A DNA stretch of 64,000 nt, from assembly GCA_020881915.1 (NCBI GenBank), contig JAJFPB010000001.1:6262001-6326000 (forward strand). The letters run 5' to 3'. Both the position numbers and the translations under genes were made by a program. Positions 22,510 through 33,369 of this stretch are shown here, one piece after another (the first letter of the stretch is position 1; each line of letters begins with the position of its first letter). The notes beneath the pieces are model-generated. The model searched no databases, was not told where the DNA came from, and saw only the letters and a program-made list of their open reading frames with translations. Source of the DNA: Paramyrothecium sp. XJ0827. Taxonomy: Eukaryota; Ascomycota; Sordariomycetes; Hypocreales; Stachybotryaceae.

Positions 22510-23115
22510 TTATTTTCTACTTACAACTTCGATACTGCTTCCAGTCCTTAGGGATGGTTCGCTTGAACATGGTGATCGTGGTGACGAGGATAGTGCAAAT
22601 AGCCACTGCGGCGAGGCGATGGCTTTGGAACCTAGCGTTCGGAATCGAAGAGTCGATCCGCAACAGCTCCACGTACCTTTGGAGGAGCTGACTGGGTTAT
22701 AAGACTCCATGTACTCGGGCCGTACGGCGATATTTGCACCTAACAAGTCGTGCCGCAGCTTCGTAGCGAGTTTCTTTCCGAAGGCTTGAAGGCATGTGCC
22801 CGTCGCTAACTTATATGCAACAATCCAGGATTCAGCAGCCCCAGCATCTGCAGTGTAGCCGAGAGCCCAAGACCAGCACTGCTATCCGTAATAATAGCCA
22901 CGTAAGATTCCTCGCACGATAAATGCATATTCTCCATTCCCCTTTTTGGGACTCATTGATGCTCCAAGAACAGTACAATCAAGTTGTCTTTCAATCTCAG
23001 GTATGGCCACTCGAGGTGAGTGTTTGTAATTGATGTTACCTGTGTCATATGTTTCTTCAGTTACAGCATTATTGGCAAGGTAAAGCAGGATGAACAATAT
23101 CCCGGTTTGTAGCAA
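22510..23115 (-). pseudogene. Possible decayed frame of a small secreted protein
   Basis: On the minus strand one frame reads protein-like from about 23115 to 22510, broken only by TAG at 22882-22884. The upstream part has a hydrophobic start (LLQTGILFILLYLANNA) but no ATG, only TTG. The downstream part reads QCWSWALGYTADAGAAESW and onwards, with scattered cysteines. A +1 frame near 22640-22560 encodes a hydrophobic helix (LAAVAICTILVTTITMF), so a second break is possible. The family is not recognised. It may be a relic gene beside the intact secreted-protein genes, or a chance frame. Confidence 0.28.
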
Positions 23116-24860
23116 GGTTATGCATCATGATCAGCATCTAGAAGTTTTTGAAACAAGCTTTCAAAGTCATTACATCCACATAAATAATAGCTTGATGTCA
23201 TAGGAACTTTGTAATGCGCGTGTCACAACCGTTGACGTTCCTATCTGGGGAGTAATTGATTCGTCTGCCGCAAACCGGGTTCGCTAGCTCCTCAACAGCC
23301 TCCAACGCAATAAATTTCGAACTACTTCCATTGATTCGGTGATGGACTCAGTTCAATTACAATGCGAGAGTGCCAGCTCACTAAGGGAGTGACCGTTCAT
23401 TAGTGACAGATCCTAAGAAATACTGCCAATAGAGATGGAATTTAAATACTCATGACAAGTGGAGGCCATGCAACGAATAATACAAACGGCGTTGCCAGGC
23501 GTCGTATACTGGCAGCTACAACGAATCTTGCAGTCCTTAAAGCAGCTGGCTTGACTCCGACGATGATAGCCACAAGGCCCACGAGAACGTATGAAGCTTT
23601 GTTGTCTGCCTCGGCGTCATTGAGCTCGATCGCGACAGCGTATGCTGAGATATCAGGAACTAATCAGGATATCCATTCATAAACACTGCTAAGTTCAGGG
23701 GAAATGTTACCCTTTAATGGCCGGAATCTGGCATAATGCGTTGGAAACATAGCCGTGGGTACTGCTGAGCCTTGAAACCTCCCTATTGCATCTATTGACT
23801 GAGCAAAATTCAGCGGCGGGTTCATACCATTTCTTCCGCCTCGCTGCCCCGACAACAGTACATTTGTTGACGACTCTACTGGCGCATGATAGAAGATCGA
23901 TCAGGCATTTTTGTCACAGATGACGTGATGTTTTGTGGAGGTTTGCCGCCATACGGTCCCCGCCAGACTACCAATGTTATCAGGACTCAAGGTCTGCCTG
24001 TACAATCAAGGGAGGCGTCGACTATGGTATTACATACCTTTCGTCGAGTGGGAGGGGGCAAAGAGCATGAAGTCAGCGGAAATTAAGAGCTGAAGAAGCA
24101 GAGAACACATCGCCCAAGAAAATAAACAGAGAGTTCCACGGGTACAGCGTAATGATTCTGTTAATTCACAATTTCTTCCCATCCCACCAGCTCACATCAC
24201 GCCGACATCATAATCGTCTAAGAACCGCGGAATTATATAAGATCCTTGCCCACAAAGGCACCGAATTCCACTACAAAACCACTCGTGTCTGGTTGATTTC
24301 GGAATTCAATTTAGCCAAACAGCCATCAAGCCCCTCACAACTGCATGTTAGTGCTCTAGCTGCCATACAGAGAGTCTGACTAATGATGACCAATTCAGAC
24401 TTCACTGTATGGAGAAGCGACTGTGCATGCCTGTCTTTGGTCGCTGTTCTTGACACTGGCAACGTCAATCACGAAGGTGTTGTAGCGCGAGGAAAATCGG
24501 TATGCATAGCTCTGCAAAATCAAACGAGAGTCTTCTTTGGCTTCCTTCGATAGTTGTGGGATTATCAGGCGCTGACAGTCGTAATCAATTCGAGGGTTGA
24601 TCTTTTAGTCCTGGTCTTGTTCCGAATTAGCATCCATGCCTGTTTCGAATACAACACAGCTCGGAGTTGACCTATTCTGGTGACTCCGGGGACAGAGCTC
24701 GATCCCCAGATATACTGATGTTTCTCTGCGAGAGTGAGTCGAGGAGGCGTCTTTGTTCGGCCGACGACTGATCATTTGGTCGTGGGACTGTATCTAGCAC
24801 CGAACCAACACCACACCACTCCCTTCGATCAGGCATGGAGTTGACATTCTCGAGACCCTT
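23116..24860. other. Intergenic, 1.7 kb
   Basis: No supported gene. A minus-strand reading from about 23855 to 23450 looks weakly protein-like (a hydrophobic VLVGLVAIIVGV stretch) but is broken by a stop near 23664 and has no recognised domain. Confidence 0.4.
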
Positions 24861-25064
24861 TCATGATAAGATTTGTGTCTCAGCCAGCTCCTGCCAATTC
24901 TCAGGCCGATACGCAGGCGACATTTCCATCTGGGTTTGGAGCCAGAGTTCCTCCGCTTGACGTAGTTCTTTGGCTGTCATTTGCTGTAAAGCCGGCCACC
25001 CTATTTTCAAGGGGGCGGCACATGCAGCCGCAGCAAAAACAAAGATTTGGTAAATGAGCTTCAT
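24861..25064 (-). CDS. Very small predicted secreted peptide
   Basis: A 67-codon frame from the ATG at 25064. The N-terminus MKLIYQIFVFAAAACAAP is a textbook signal peptide with an AxA-type cleavage site after residue 17. The remaining 50 residues are polar and helical-looking (QQMTAKELRQAEELWLQ), rich in Q and E, without cysteines or dibasic sites. A TATA element lies 112 bases upstream on the same strand. There is no known family. It could be a complete small secreted peptide or the first exon of something longer. Confidence 0.42.
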   Translation of the reverse strand: MKLIYQIFVFAAAACAAPLKIGWPALQQMTAKELRQAEELWLQTQMEMSPAYRPENWQELAETQILS

Positions 25065-26212
25065 CGTGATTTACCATGAAAAGGTATTAGTCCAAGATTT
25101 GCCGTTCAGGTTCAGGAGTTGGGTTCTCAAAAGGCTGATGAAATGATAACTGACGAACTTGGATGGGTGCGATTCCATATATAGCTTCTTTGACCCGCAA
25201 GATTGCGTGATTTGTGATAAAGGTTTCATCCCATCCAACAAAAGAGAAGGAAAACTTTTAGCTATCGTGAGCTTGGATGCGTTTCAAAGTTTGCAAAAAG
25301 CTAGACAAGCGTATCCAGAGGTAAAATTACCTATGGTTGAATTGAATACGACATTGCGCCTTCAAAACAGCCGTATTCAAAAGGACTTATTTCGGTCAAT
25401 AAGATAGTGACATGCGATCATGCGATTGCAAAAGATATTGGCTGGGGTGCACTTACATGGCTAAGAGGAGTGTAGACCATACCTAGCCAGATCGGCTTGG
25501 TCTTGATCCAATTCATAACTACAAAGCCTACGGACTAGAGTGAGTAATCTACCCAACTCTCAAGGCCAATCAAGCTGGGATACTGACGTTATTCAATCTA
25601 GTTGGTGTTCACGTGAATTTACTCTTGGTCAAGCATACTGCATGCACTCTGCGTGGTATTTGCATTTGTACCGGGACTTCGGCAGGATGTGAATAGATTA
25701 AGGCTCCAAGTGGGTAAGCGCCTTTGAAGAATCGATTAAAGTGATTCTAGTCACCAGTCCTGAGGTTACCAGAAACCAAGAAAGCTTGTAGGGGAAAGAG
25801 AAAGTCATTCAATGCCAAAGTTCGTGCCTAATGTACACTGCAATTGTCCTGACGCCAGCCCTGCCGATACTACACGTTCTGTGGCTGATCATCATGACGC
25901 TATGTCATTGGAGGACCATTTTCAGAGCTCTGATGCCGTCCGCTTACTGAGATTATCGGTGACGCAAATTGGAGAATGCTCACGTGCAAGCGAGCTGCAA
26001 TCATTTGTAAGCAGGGCTGATTATTAGCCGCTGAAAACAGCTCTTACCTGCTTCTCGGCGCTGCTTTTGCTCACTCATTAGCAACAAGATTCGAGTTGGG
26101 AACGCAAGTTTGCGCCTTTTAACAGACAACGTGACCAGTCGAGGGAAGACCCCGGATTTAAGCTGATCTAAGTCCCCCAATCCTGTCGACAAAGAAGAAC
26201 AAACAACGGATA
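25065..26212. other. Intergenic, 1.15 kb, divergent promoters
   Basis: Upstream region of the small peptide gene (minus) and the second 2EXR gene (plus). The only element supported is the TATA box listed separately. Confidence 0.45.
25176..25184 (-). promoter_or_regulatory. TATA box of the small secreted peptide gene
   Basis: On the minus strand the sequence reads CTATATATG, 112 bases upstream of the ATG at 25064. Spacing is normal for a fungal gene and gives weak support that the small frame is transcribed. Confidence 0.4.
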
Positions 26213-27430
26213 ATGTCATCTGTCAAATATCCGCAAGTGTATGACCACCCCGCACCAAAGCGTGGCGGAGCATTCACACTCTTCTCTTCACTCCCCTTGG
26301 AGCTTCGGCAACACATTTGGCATCTCTCTGCAAGCCATGAACGCATCCTCACTATTCGGCTTGCACCTCCTTGTTGCTACAGACCCCAATCAGACGCCGC
26401 AACTATTGAAAGAGATGCAGATGACGAGAACAAGCAGTACTGTGTCACTGTGGATGGGCAGCAAATATACAGCAAGATTCTTCGGGTAAGTCGTGAGTCA
26501 CGCCACGCAATTCTCGGCCTCCAGCGAGTTCACATTCCATGTCACTTCGATCGCAACGGTGCCCTCGCGAATGGAAGTCTCTACGTGAACCCTGAATTGG
26601 ATATTCTCCGCATACGTGCCACCAAGGGCAATTCGACCATTGTTGCTTTTCTTTGCGATTTGAGAGCTTTGGATCCACGAGGTTTAGGGCTCCTCAACAT
26701 CGCATTAATGTCTCACCCCCTGACTGCTTTGGGCAAGATTGACATCTCTACCTTAAACCCTGCAACACGGAACGCTCTTATAGAAACAGTTCGGGGTTTG
26801 AGACAGGTAATCATTGTCAAGGTAGAGAACTTGGGACGCATTAACATTCGTCCACTGAACCGCATGATGGCCATCAGGGGCTATGGTATTCACCGCTCAC
26901 GTCCCGTCATGACTTCACTGCCGACGTTTAAACGCCTCGAACGAGATCCGCGACCTATCCAACAGGATCTCCAGCAAGTCGCTGTGGGCATTGCTGACCC
27001 TCGAGTAATGCTGTTCACGTGGAAGGAGATTGTTCGGAAATGGGGTGCACAAAATGGCCACAAGGCTGAGTACAAGTTCATGCTGGCCCACAATCCCAAC
27101 GCCAGCAAATACGCAAGGAGGATCTCCGATCGTGAGGAGGCGTCGAAATGGGTGCGGGACGAGGATGATCATTGGAGAGAAGAGCAAGAGCAAGAGCGAA
27201 GCTCTGGATCGACTATTCGACACGGTTATACAGTACCAGTCGAGAGCCTTGATAGGCTGGAGTCTGCACCGCAGCCAGCTTTTGGATTCTGGTTGTTTCC
27301 AGTAGAGGCTCTAGGTCGCCTTCCCGAGGTGAGTGAGGATTTAATTCACCGATCAAGAGGGTGGGATGCCAAATGCGTTTTTGATATGTCTAATTACTGG
27401 CCCGAGCTTTGCTTGGCTGACCTGAAATGA
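26213..27430 (+). CDS. 2EXR domain protein
   Basis: Single-exon gene of 405 residues from the ATG at 26213. The 2EXR signature is at about residues 21-38 (FTLFSSLPLELRQHIWHL), followed by ILTIRLAPPC and then KILRVSRESRHAILG near residue 92, the other conserved element of the family. The C-terminal 250 residues contain a W/R-rich part and a polar RREExxKWVRDEDDHW-like helix, then a Pro-rich tail. It belongs to the same family as 4872-6254: both have a conserved RDPRPI element before a V(G)xxxDPR segment, so they share the whole architecture and not only the N-terminal motif. Function is unknown. Confidence 0.88.
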   Translation: MSSVKYPQVYDHPAPKRGGAFTLFSSLPLELRQHIWHLSASHERILTIRLAPPCCYRPQSDAATIERDADDENKQYCVTVDGQQIYSKILRVSRESRHAILGLQRVHIPCHFDRNGALANGSLYVNPELDILRIRATKGNSTIVAFLCDLRALDPRGLGLLNIALMSHPLTALGKIDISTLNPATRNALIETVRGLRQVIIVKVENLGRINIRPLNRMMAIRGYGIHRSRPVMTSLPTFKRLERDPRPIQQDLQQVAVGIADPRVMLFTWKEIVRKWGAQNGHKAEYKFMLAHNPNASKYARRISDREEASKWVRDEDDHWREEQEQERSSGSTIRHGYTVPVESLDRLESAPQPAFGFWLFPVEALGRLPEVSEDLIHRSRGWDAKCVFDMSNYWPELCLADLK

Positions 27431-28177
27431 GAAGAGGTTGATTCTCTGTTATTCCTGGTACTCTGTAATTAATGCTTTTTCCGTTCTCTCCACCATTACG
27501 GAAGGGCGGATGGCTGTTGCCTCCGATGAGCCGCCCCGGGAGATGGCAGCGCCCCGAATAATCCGGTTACGTATAGCGGGTGGCTTCGTAATGCATTTTA
27601 TTAGAAGGGCAGATCCATGCCAAAAGCATACGATCTAAAAGTGAGCATAATATCTAGGTTGAACCATAATTGATGGGATCTATGTTAGTCCTATGTTAGT
27701 CCCCTGTTAGCGGTACCGTCGCGCTGGGTTGTTCCCTGGACTTGCCATCACTGGTGACAGGCGCCGTTGAATGTCGAGAGCCGTGTAGGGCCAAACTTCA
27801 CCAAATTGGGAATGGCTTCAGAAGTATCGGTCATGCACAGACTCGCGATGGGCTGTGCTGACCGGACAATATCCGGGGTGCTCGCGTCGACCCAAGTTGG
27901 CCCAGGCGCTCATTGTGGTTTTCCCCATAAGCCCAAAGTCAAACTTCCTTGATTGGTTCCAGGATCCGTCATTTGGTAGTTTGATCCTTGTTATTGGATC
28001 CTGAGCTGGCCGCAATTGGATCAATATGATCAGACATGTCATGGGCAAACTGCTCATAAATGCAACAAGTTTCCCATTCTTCCATCGATCCGCAGTCAGC
28101 TTACGCTTCCTTACATTCGTTCAATTTCCTAATCCATCTTACTATAATTTGTCTTAGTCTCTTCCAAACCTCCCACC
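27431..28177. other. Intergenic, 0.75 kb
   Basis: Promoter region of the chitinase gene. A near-duplicate TATGTTAGTCC occurs around 27680-27700. No gene seen. Confidence 0.5.
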
Positions 28178-29726
28178 ATGAAGTATTCGCTGTTTTGTGG
28201 CCTCGCGGCCGCAGGGACCGTCCTGGCCGCCGAGTCACGGTATATCCTCTATTATGACCAGTCAGTGCCGCATGCCCCTTAAGACTGTGAATTGGAAAGT
28301 TGGCATATTGAATTCGTGCTAATGCGGATATATCTTCAAATAGGTGGCACCGAACTGATCTTCCCGACAAATCGCTAACGGCTGGAATCACACACGTTGT
28401 GATGGCATTTGCAAACTCGTCACTTTTTGCATCAACGCCTGGAGGGGAGTACACCCCGTTCCAACCTGTCCCGGAAGTCCGCGCAATGTTCGACGTCAAC
28501 ATTCAGGTGTGCCTTGCAATTGGCGGTTGGGGAGACACTGTTGGTTTCGGCGAAGGTGCCAAAACGAGGGAGACGCGAAAGAACTTTGCCAAGAACGTCG
28601 CCGACACTCTCGATCGATTGGGTTACGATTGCGTTGGTGCGTAACGTGGTCGAAAGGGAAACCTCCGCTAGATGATCTGACGTGAAACCCAGATGTTGAC
28701 TGGGAGTATCCTGGTGGTAACGGAGCCGATTATAAGCAAATTCCAAATTCCGCGAAGACGTCCGAGATCAAGACTTATCCTCAACTCCTCAACGAGATCA
28801 AGAAGGCTGTGGGCAAAAAGGAAGTGTCTATTGCCGTTCCCGCCAAGGAGCGCGACATGATTGCCTACACCCCCAGCCAGGTCCCTAAAATTAACAAAGC
28901 GGTCGATTTCGTAAATGTGAGTCCTACCGGTTCCCGTCGCAGCTTTCGACTGACCGTTGACTATGGAAAAGGTCATGACCTACGACATCCTCAACCGACG
29001 CGATAACTACACCGCTCATCATACTTCGCTCCAAGGGTCAGCCCTTGCTATCGACAAGTACATCTCCCTTGGTTTCCCTCCGGAGAAGCTTGTCCTTGGT
29101 TTCCCCTTCTATGCGAAGTATGCCACAACTAAGGAGGGGTACAACTGTGCAAACCCAACGGGCTGCCCACTGGAGGTTCTCGAAGACCCTGTGGATGGCA
29201 GCGATACGGGTAAATCTGGCACGATCACGTTCGAAAAGGCCAATTTTGTGGCCGCACCCACAAACCTGACTATCACTCCTGATGCCACTTGCGGCGCCGG
29301 CACTTCCTTTCAGTGCGCGACAGGGTTCTGTTGCGCGGCATCTGGCTGGTGGTAAGTACTGAGTAGAGCCCGCCCACGGATGACTGAGTGATCTCTAACG
29401 CCAAATGTAGCGGCGATACGCCAGCACACTGTAACGCGGGCTGCCAATCGGCATATGGAGAATGCGACGGTATCGATATTAACGCCTCTTTCAATAAGGC
29501 GTTAGCTCAGGGCCGCACCGATGAGGTTGCCGGCGGCCAATGGTACTGGGATGCGGAGACTCGCCTCTATTGGACCTGGGATACCGCAGAGCTCATCACA
29601 AAGAAGATTGCCTTCATGGCTTCCGCTCGTGGAGTCAAGAGCATCATGGCGTGGAGCTTAGCTCAAGACAGTCAGGATTGGAGCCGCCTGAAGGCTATGC
29701 AGGAAGGTTTCCAGAAGTACAAGTAA
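28178..29726 (+). CDS. Secreted GH18 chitinase with an inserted CBM18 chitin-binding module
   Basis: Five exons, 28178-28260, 28344-28636, 28693-28916, 28972-29351 and 29411-29726, with introns of 55-83 bases, give 431 residues. Residues 1-18 are a signal peptide. The GH18 barrel shows the substrate motif CLAIGGWGD and the catalytic DxxDxDxE as D123-D126-D128-E130 (split by the second intron at Asp126), with Glu130 as the acid. MTYD and a late MAWSLAQDSQDW give further barrel residues. Residues 307-345 form a hevein-like CBM18 module with eight cysteines (CATGFCCAASGWCG), inserted inside the barrel before the last strands; intron 4 splits its Cys327 codon. It would hydrolyse chitin outside the cell, for wall turnover, mycoparasitism or insect attack. 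Enzyme family and domain order are confident. Confidence 0.93.
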
Positions 29727-31090
29727 GCTCCTGGTAGACTGGCATGGGGTCGAAAAGAAGAGGGCGCCTACTCCCATGTATTTCCGTTTAGCCTGAGACA
29801 TCACATCTGTGCAAGGCTCTATCAGACGCCCGAATCTCAGCCTTCTTGGTTAGTGAAAGCTCGGCACGATACCTAGGGCCATCTTCTCCTACACTCGCTG
29901 GTCATGATTTCTATCCTTCCCACATTCCTTTCAATCTCCCTCGCCATGCAATAGTGCGGCGCGCGCACCTCTCCTGCGTGATTTTTGGGCATTTCAAGGG
30001 TCATGCGTAAACCGTGTGTTCCACATGGATGCAGTCCAGTGAAGGCCTGGCCCCCAGATGCCGGAGTCATGTTTTTAGAGACAAGCCAATGCGACGATCA
30101 GACAGCCACGCAAGGCCTCCTCTTTGGTAGTTCAGCGCCCGAATGCAACCTGCCCACCTGCCGTCATCAGTCACCCACCCACTGTGCAATAAAGGAGGGC
30201 CTATAGACGGAGCGGTGAGGCTACCTGAGAGGCCATGAATAGAATCGTTACGCAAGGTGTACTCCTTTCGTTTGTCGCTCCCCATTTGGCATTCAATGGT
30301 TGACTAGTCCGGTGAAACTGAGAACGTCCGTAGATAACGAGTTGCTTTATGGCTTGGTTGATGCGACGATCCGTCCGGGAGCGGCTTGCCTGTCTTCAAT
30401 AAATCATGATTAAAAACACCGAAAAGTAGTGTCGCACCGAACAGCTCCCTTAGTACTTTTGACAGTGTGATCGCCCGCCTCTTGCGGGATGTTTCTGACA
30501 CATTATGCTTTTCCAAGACATGATGTAGGCCAGCCACCAAGAGAGCAGATGCGAGCTCTATTATTCTCATCCCTTCTCAGGGCTGGCCGACTGTTTTCGG
30601 TCCCGCTTTCGGTCCCGCTGGGTTATTCAGCTTCCCCTTAAGGCGGCCTGTGTCTGGCGGATTAGGTCGGATGCTACGCTGAGCGGGAAGACAGAGAGAA
30701 AAAAGCAAGACCAGTACCAAATTTTCCATCTCTGTGTGCAATCTTATAGGCAGGTTGCCGTCAGGGGGGGCACACCTGGGCGGAACGTGCGTGCACCGCT
30801 CTGCCGTGCAACGTCCGCTTCGGTCATCTCCCGAAAGGATCAGGAGGAGCGGAAAGGATCGCTCCCGTGGCGCATCTAATAATATTCAACCGTATCTGCG
30901 CGGCAGATCTACATCGAAAGGGCAAGCCGTCTCTGGCTTTTTCTAGTCTCCATCTGCTTCCGCCTGCTCGCCCATCTAAAACACTGCTTGTCCGAGACGT
31001 TAATCTTCTGTCGAGTGTTTAGAGCAATGCTAGGATAAATGCTTTTGCGTTCCATTGTTTTCAACTCATACAGGTACCCTACGCCTCGCC
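29727..31090. other. Intergenic, 1.36 kb
   Basis: 3' flank of the chitinase gene and promoter of the rhodopsin-domain gene. Contains a short tandem duplication (listed). Frames here are GC-driven and have no domain. Confidence 0.5.
30595..30618. repeat. Two tandem copies of a 12-base unit
   Basis: TTTCGGTCCCGC occurs twice head to tail. Too short to class; probably a slippage product. Confidence 0.7.
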
Positions 31091-32591
31091 ATGGCTAGCC
31101 CTGCCGCTCCGGATCATGAGGCAGCCCAGAGGCTCACCACGGAGATGTGGGTTCTGCTAGGGGTAGTGTCAGTCGTGACGGTGCTCAGAACGGTGTCGCG
31201 CGTCAGGAATAATAGATACAAAAACCTTCAGCTAGATGATTATCTGGTCTGGATTGGACTGGTTAGTTTATTCCCTTTTCCATTCCTACTATACATGTGG
31301 TGGAGCTTTGTGGTGGAGCTCCCAACGAGCCGAACTGTTCAATAACGCCAAACTGTGGTAGTTCTGCTTCGCCGCCGAGGCTGCCCTTGCGTATAAACTC
31401 GGGACAGAGGCCCACGGCCTGGCCAACAGTGGCATGTCCGATGCGTACCGAGAATCTCTCCCGACGGATAGTGACGAACATCGCCAGCGAGTAATGGGCT
31501 CGATAATCCACCTGTGTGGATGGTCTGTCTACTCAGTCTCGCTCTGGGCGCTGAAGGCTTCGTGGCTAGCCTTTTACACTCGTTTGACGGTATCTATAAT
31601 CCTTTTCACGCATCTACTACCGAGAGCTGAGAGTATAGTATATACTAACACGCATTCTAGGACGGACTCGGGCGCAGCTATCGAATTCGGATCCGCGTTG
31701 GGTTCATAATGGTCATTGTCACCTGGATAGCAGGCTTTATGAACCAACTTCTCAGCTGCCGACCTTTCAGTAACTATTGGCAGATTCATCCTGACCCAGG
31801 AAGTAAGTAGTCTAACGTTTTTCACCACGCACCAGAAGAAATCACCTGAATTACTGACTTAGGAATTTCCTTCAGATTTCTGCCATCCGGCTCTCTCGAA
31901 TAGTATCGTATGGGTATGGTATTCATTCAACGTGTCCACCGACCTATATCTACTATCCATTCCACTACCAATGCTTTGGGGTGCTCGACTAGGGAAGATG
32001 AAGAAGTTCGGCCTCATGCTCCTCTTCAGCGGCGGCATTTTTGTAGTAATCTGTGCGACGCTCCGGGCCGCCCTCATTATTACCGTAAGATTACCTCCTA
32101 CAGGCTTCTTCACGAACAGTTGTTGAAGATCGAGACGAGCTAAGCTTTTCTGTGAATAGGACCCAGTCGATGGAACCTTGGTAGCCGGTGCGTGGGGCGT
32201 CCGTGAGACTTTCGTCGCCATCACCACAACCAACCTGCCACTCGTCTTCGCCCTTCTCAAGGCATGGTTCGGCCCCTGGCTTGGAATACAGCTCAGCACG
32301 AGGCGTACGTCTCGGAAGCAAACAGACGGGACGGCCGATGCCACACGGAACCAGGGTGTGGAAAGTAGTGGCCGAATTTGGCGCGATGGTAGCTCCCCTT
32401 CAGCTAAGCCCCTCCCAGGCTTTACTGTCAGTGAGAGTGAAGAACGCATAGTGAGCTATGACAGGCCAGGAGATGCGGAGGCGCCAACGAGAGACAATTC
32501 CTCGCCAACAACAGAATCTGGAGCTGAAACCCAAGACTCAATCAAGCTGACTGTTATGCCAAATGGGAAGTCGCTAAAAGCCCCTATGTAA
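31091..32591 (+). CDS. PTH11-type rhodopsin-domain integral membrane protein
   Basis: Five exons, 31091-31261, 31362-31589, 31661-31802, 31876-32084 and 32160-32591, with introns of 71-100 bases, give 393 residues. The protein shows the seven-helix fungal rhodopsin-domain pattern: LDDYLVWIGL at the end of helix 2, a conserved GTEAHGLANSG extracellular loop, VMGSIIHLCGWSVYSVSLWALK, FYTRLT, SCRPFSNYWQIHPDPG before helix 5, then LPMLWGARLGKMKKFGLM and the final helix ETFVAITTTNLPLVFALL. The last 110 residues are a polar cytosolic tail rich in S, T and E. Related proteins are called PTH11-like GPCRs or integral membrane proteins. There is no N-terminal CFEM domain. The ligand is unknown. Confidence 0.9.
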
Positions 32592-33369
32592 ACGGATTGG
32601 CTGATTAAGCGTATTGAGAAAAGATCGATTTAAGATAATAATAATTGTTAGAACACTGTCCGGGTAGTAGCTGGTTTCTTCTCATACCCTTCTGACACCA
32701 CCCTGATATCCATGTATTCTAAATCTATACATACAATAGGCTCGTAGACTAGGAAAAACTACAGTTATGTTACAGCCCATATACCACTCCAATACAGACA
32801 ACGACTATTTCATTTTCCGCGTCTGGAACTAAGCAGACGCCGCTTTAGCCTGAGCTATCCTGAGCCGCCCGAGCCGAATAGAGCGCCCGTGGTGAGCCAG
32901 GCTGAGCTTGCCTGAGCAAGGGGTCCCTGTTTTGGTCCTATATATATGACCGTGGTATTGGAAAGGCCGATTAGTTGTGTAAAATATGTCGCATGCTTCA
33001 ATATCACAAGAGAACCCTGTAGTTTAAGGCTTTGTACTATAGTAATATACTAACTTAACACCCCCACAGCTAAAAGCGCATGTAAACCGTAGAGGAGACT
33101 TTTCCAAATTACTAGCGTTAATTTCGTATGTTTATTAACCAGACATTCCTAAACTTTCGCGATCCGAACTTATCACGGCCCATCCTGACATCTTAACTAA
33201 CCGCAGCGGATTAACTAATAACATAACCAGGACGATGGAATGTAATAGGACTTGCAATATAATAACCTATAGAACAAAGAATAGATAGAAGTAATCATTA
33301 GCTAGCGCCTTGGCCCTGTAAGATATGTGAGCACACCAAGGGCTCAAGATAAGGAGACTCTGTTCGACG
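32592..33369. other. Intergenic, 0.78 kb
   Basis: AT-rich. A GC-rich patch at 32849-32915 repeats CTGAGC/CCGAGC imperfectly five or six times. No gene seen. Confidence 0.5.

Noticed and set aside
22560..22710. UstYa-type (DUF3328) gene start on the minus strand
   Set aside because: MESYNPVSSS plus a hydrophobic helix recalls the UstYa N-terminus, but no HxxHC motifs follow on this strand and the frame is broken.
32849..32915. CTGAGC-rich patch as a CRISPR-like or regulatory array
   Set aside because: Units are imperfect and unevenly spaced, and CRISPR arrays are not expected in a fungal nuclear genome.
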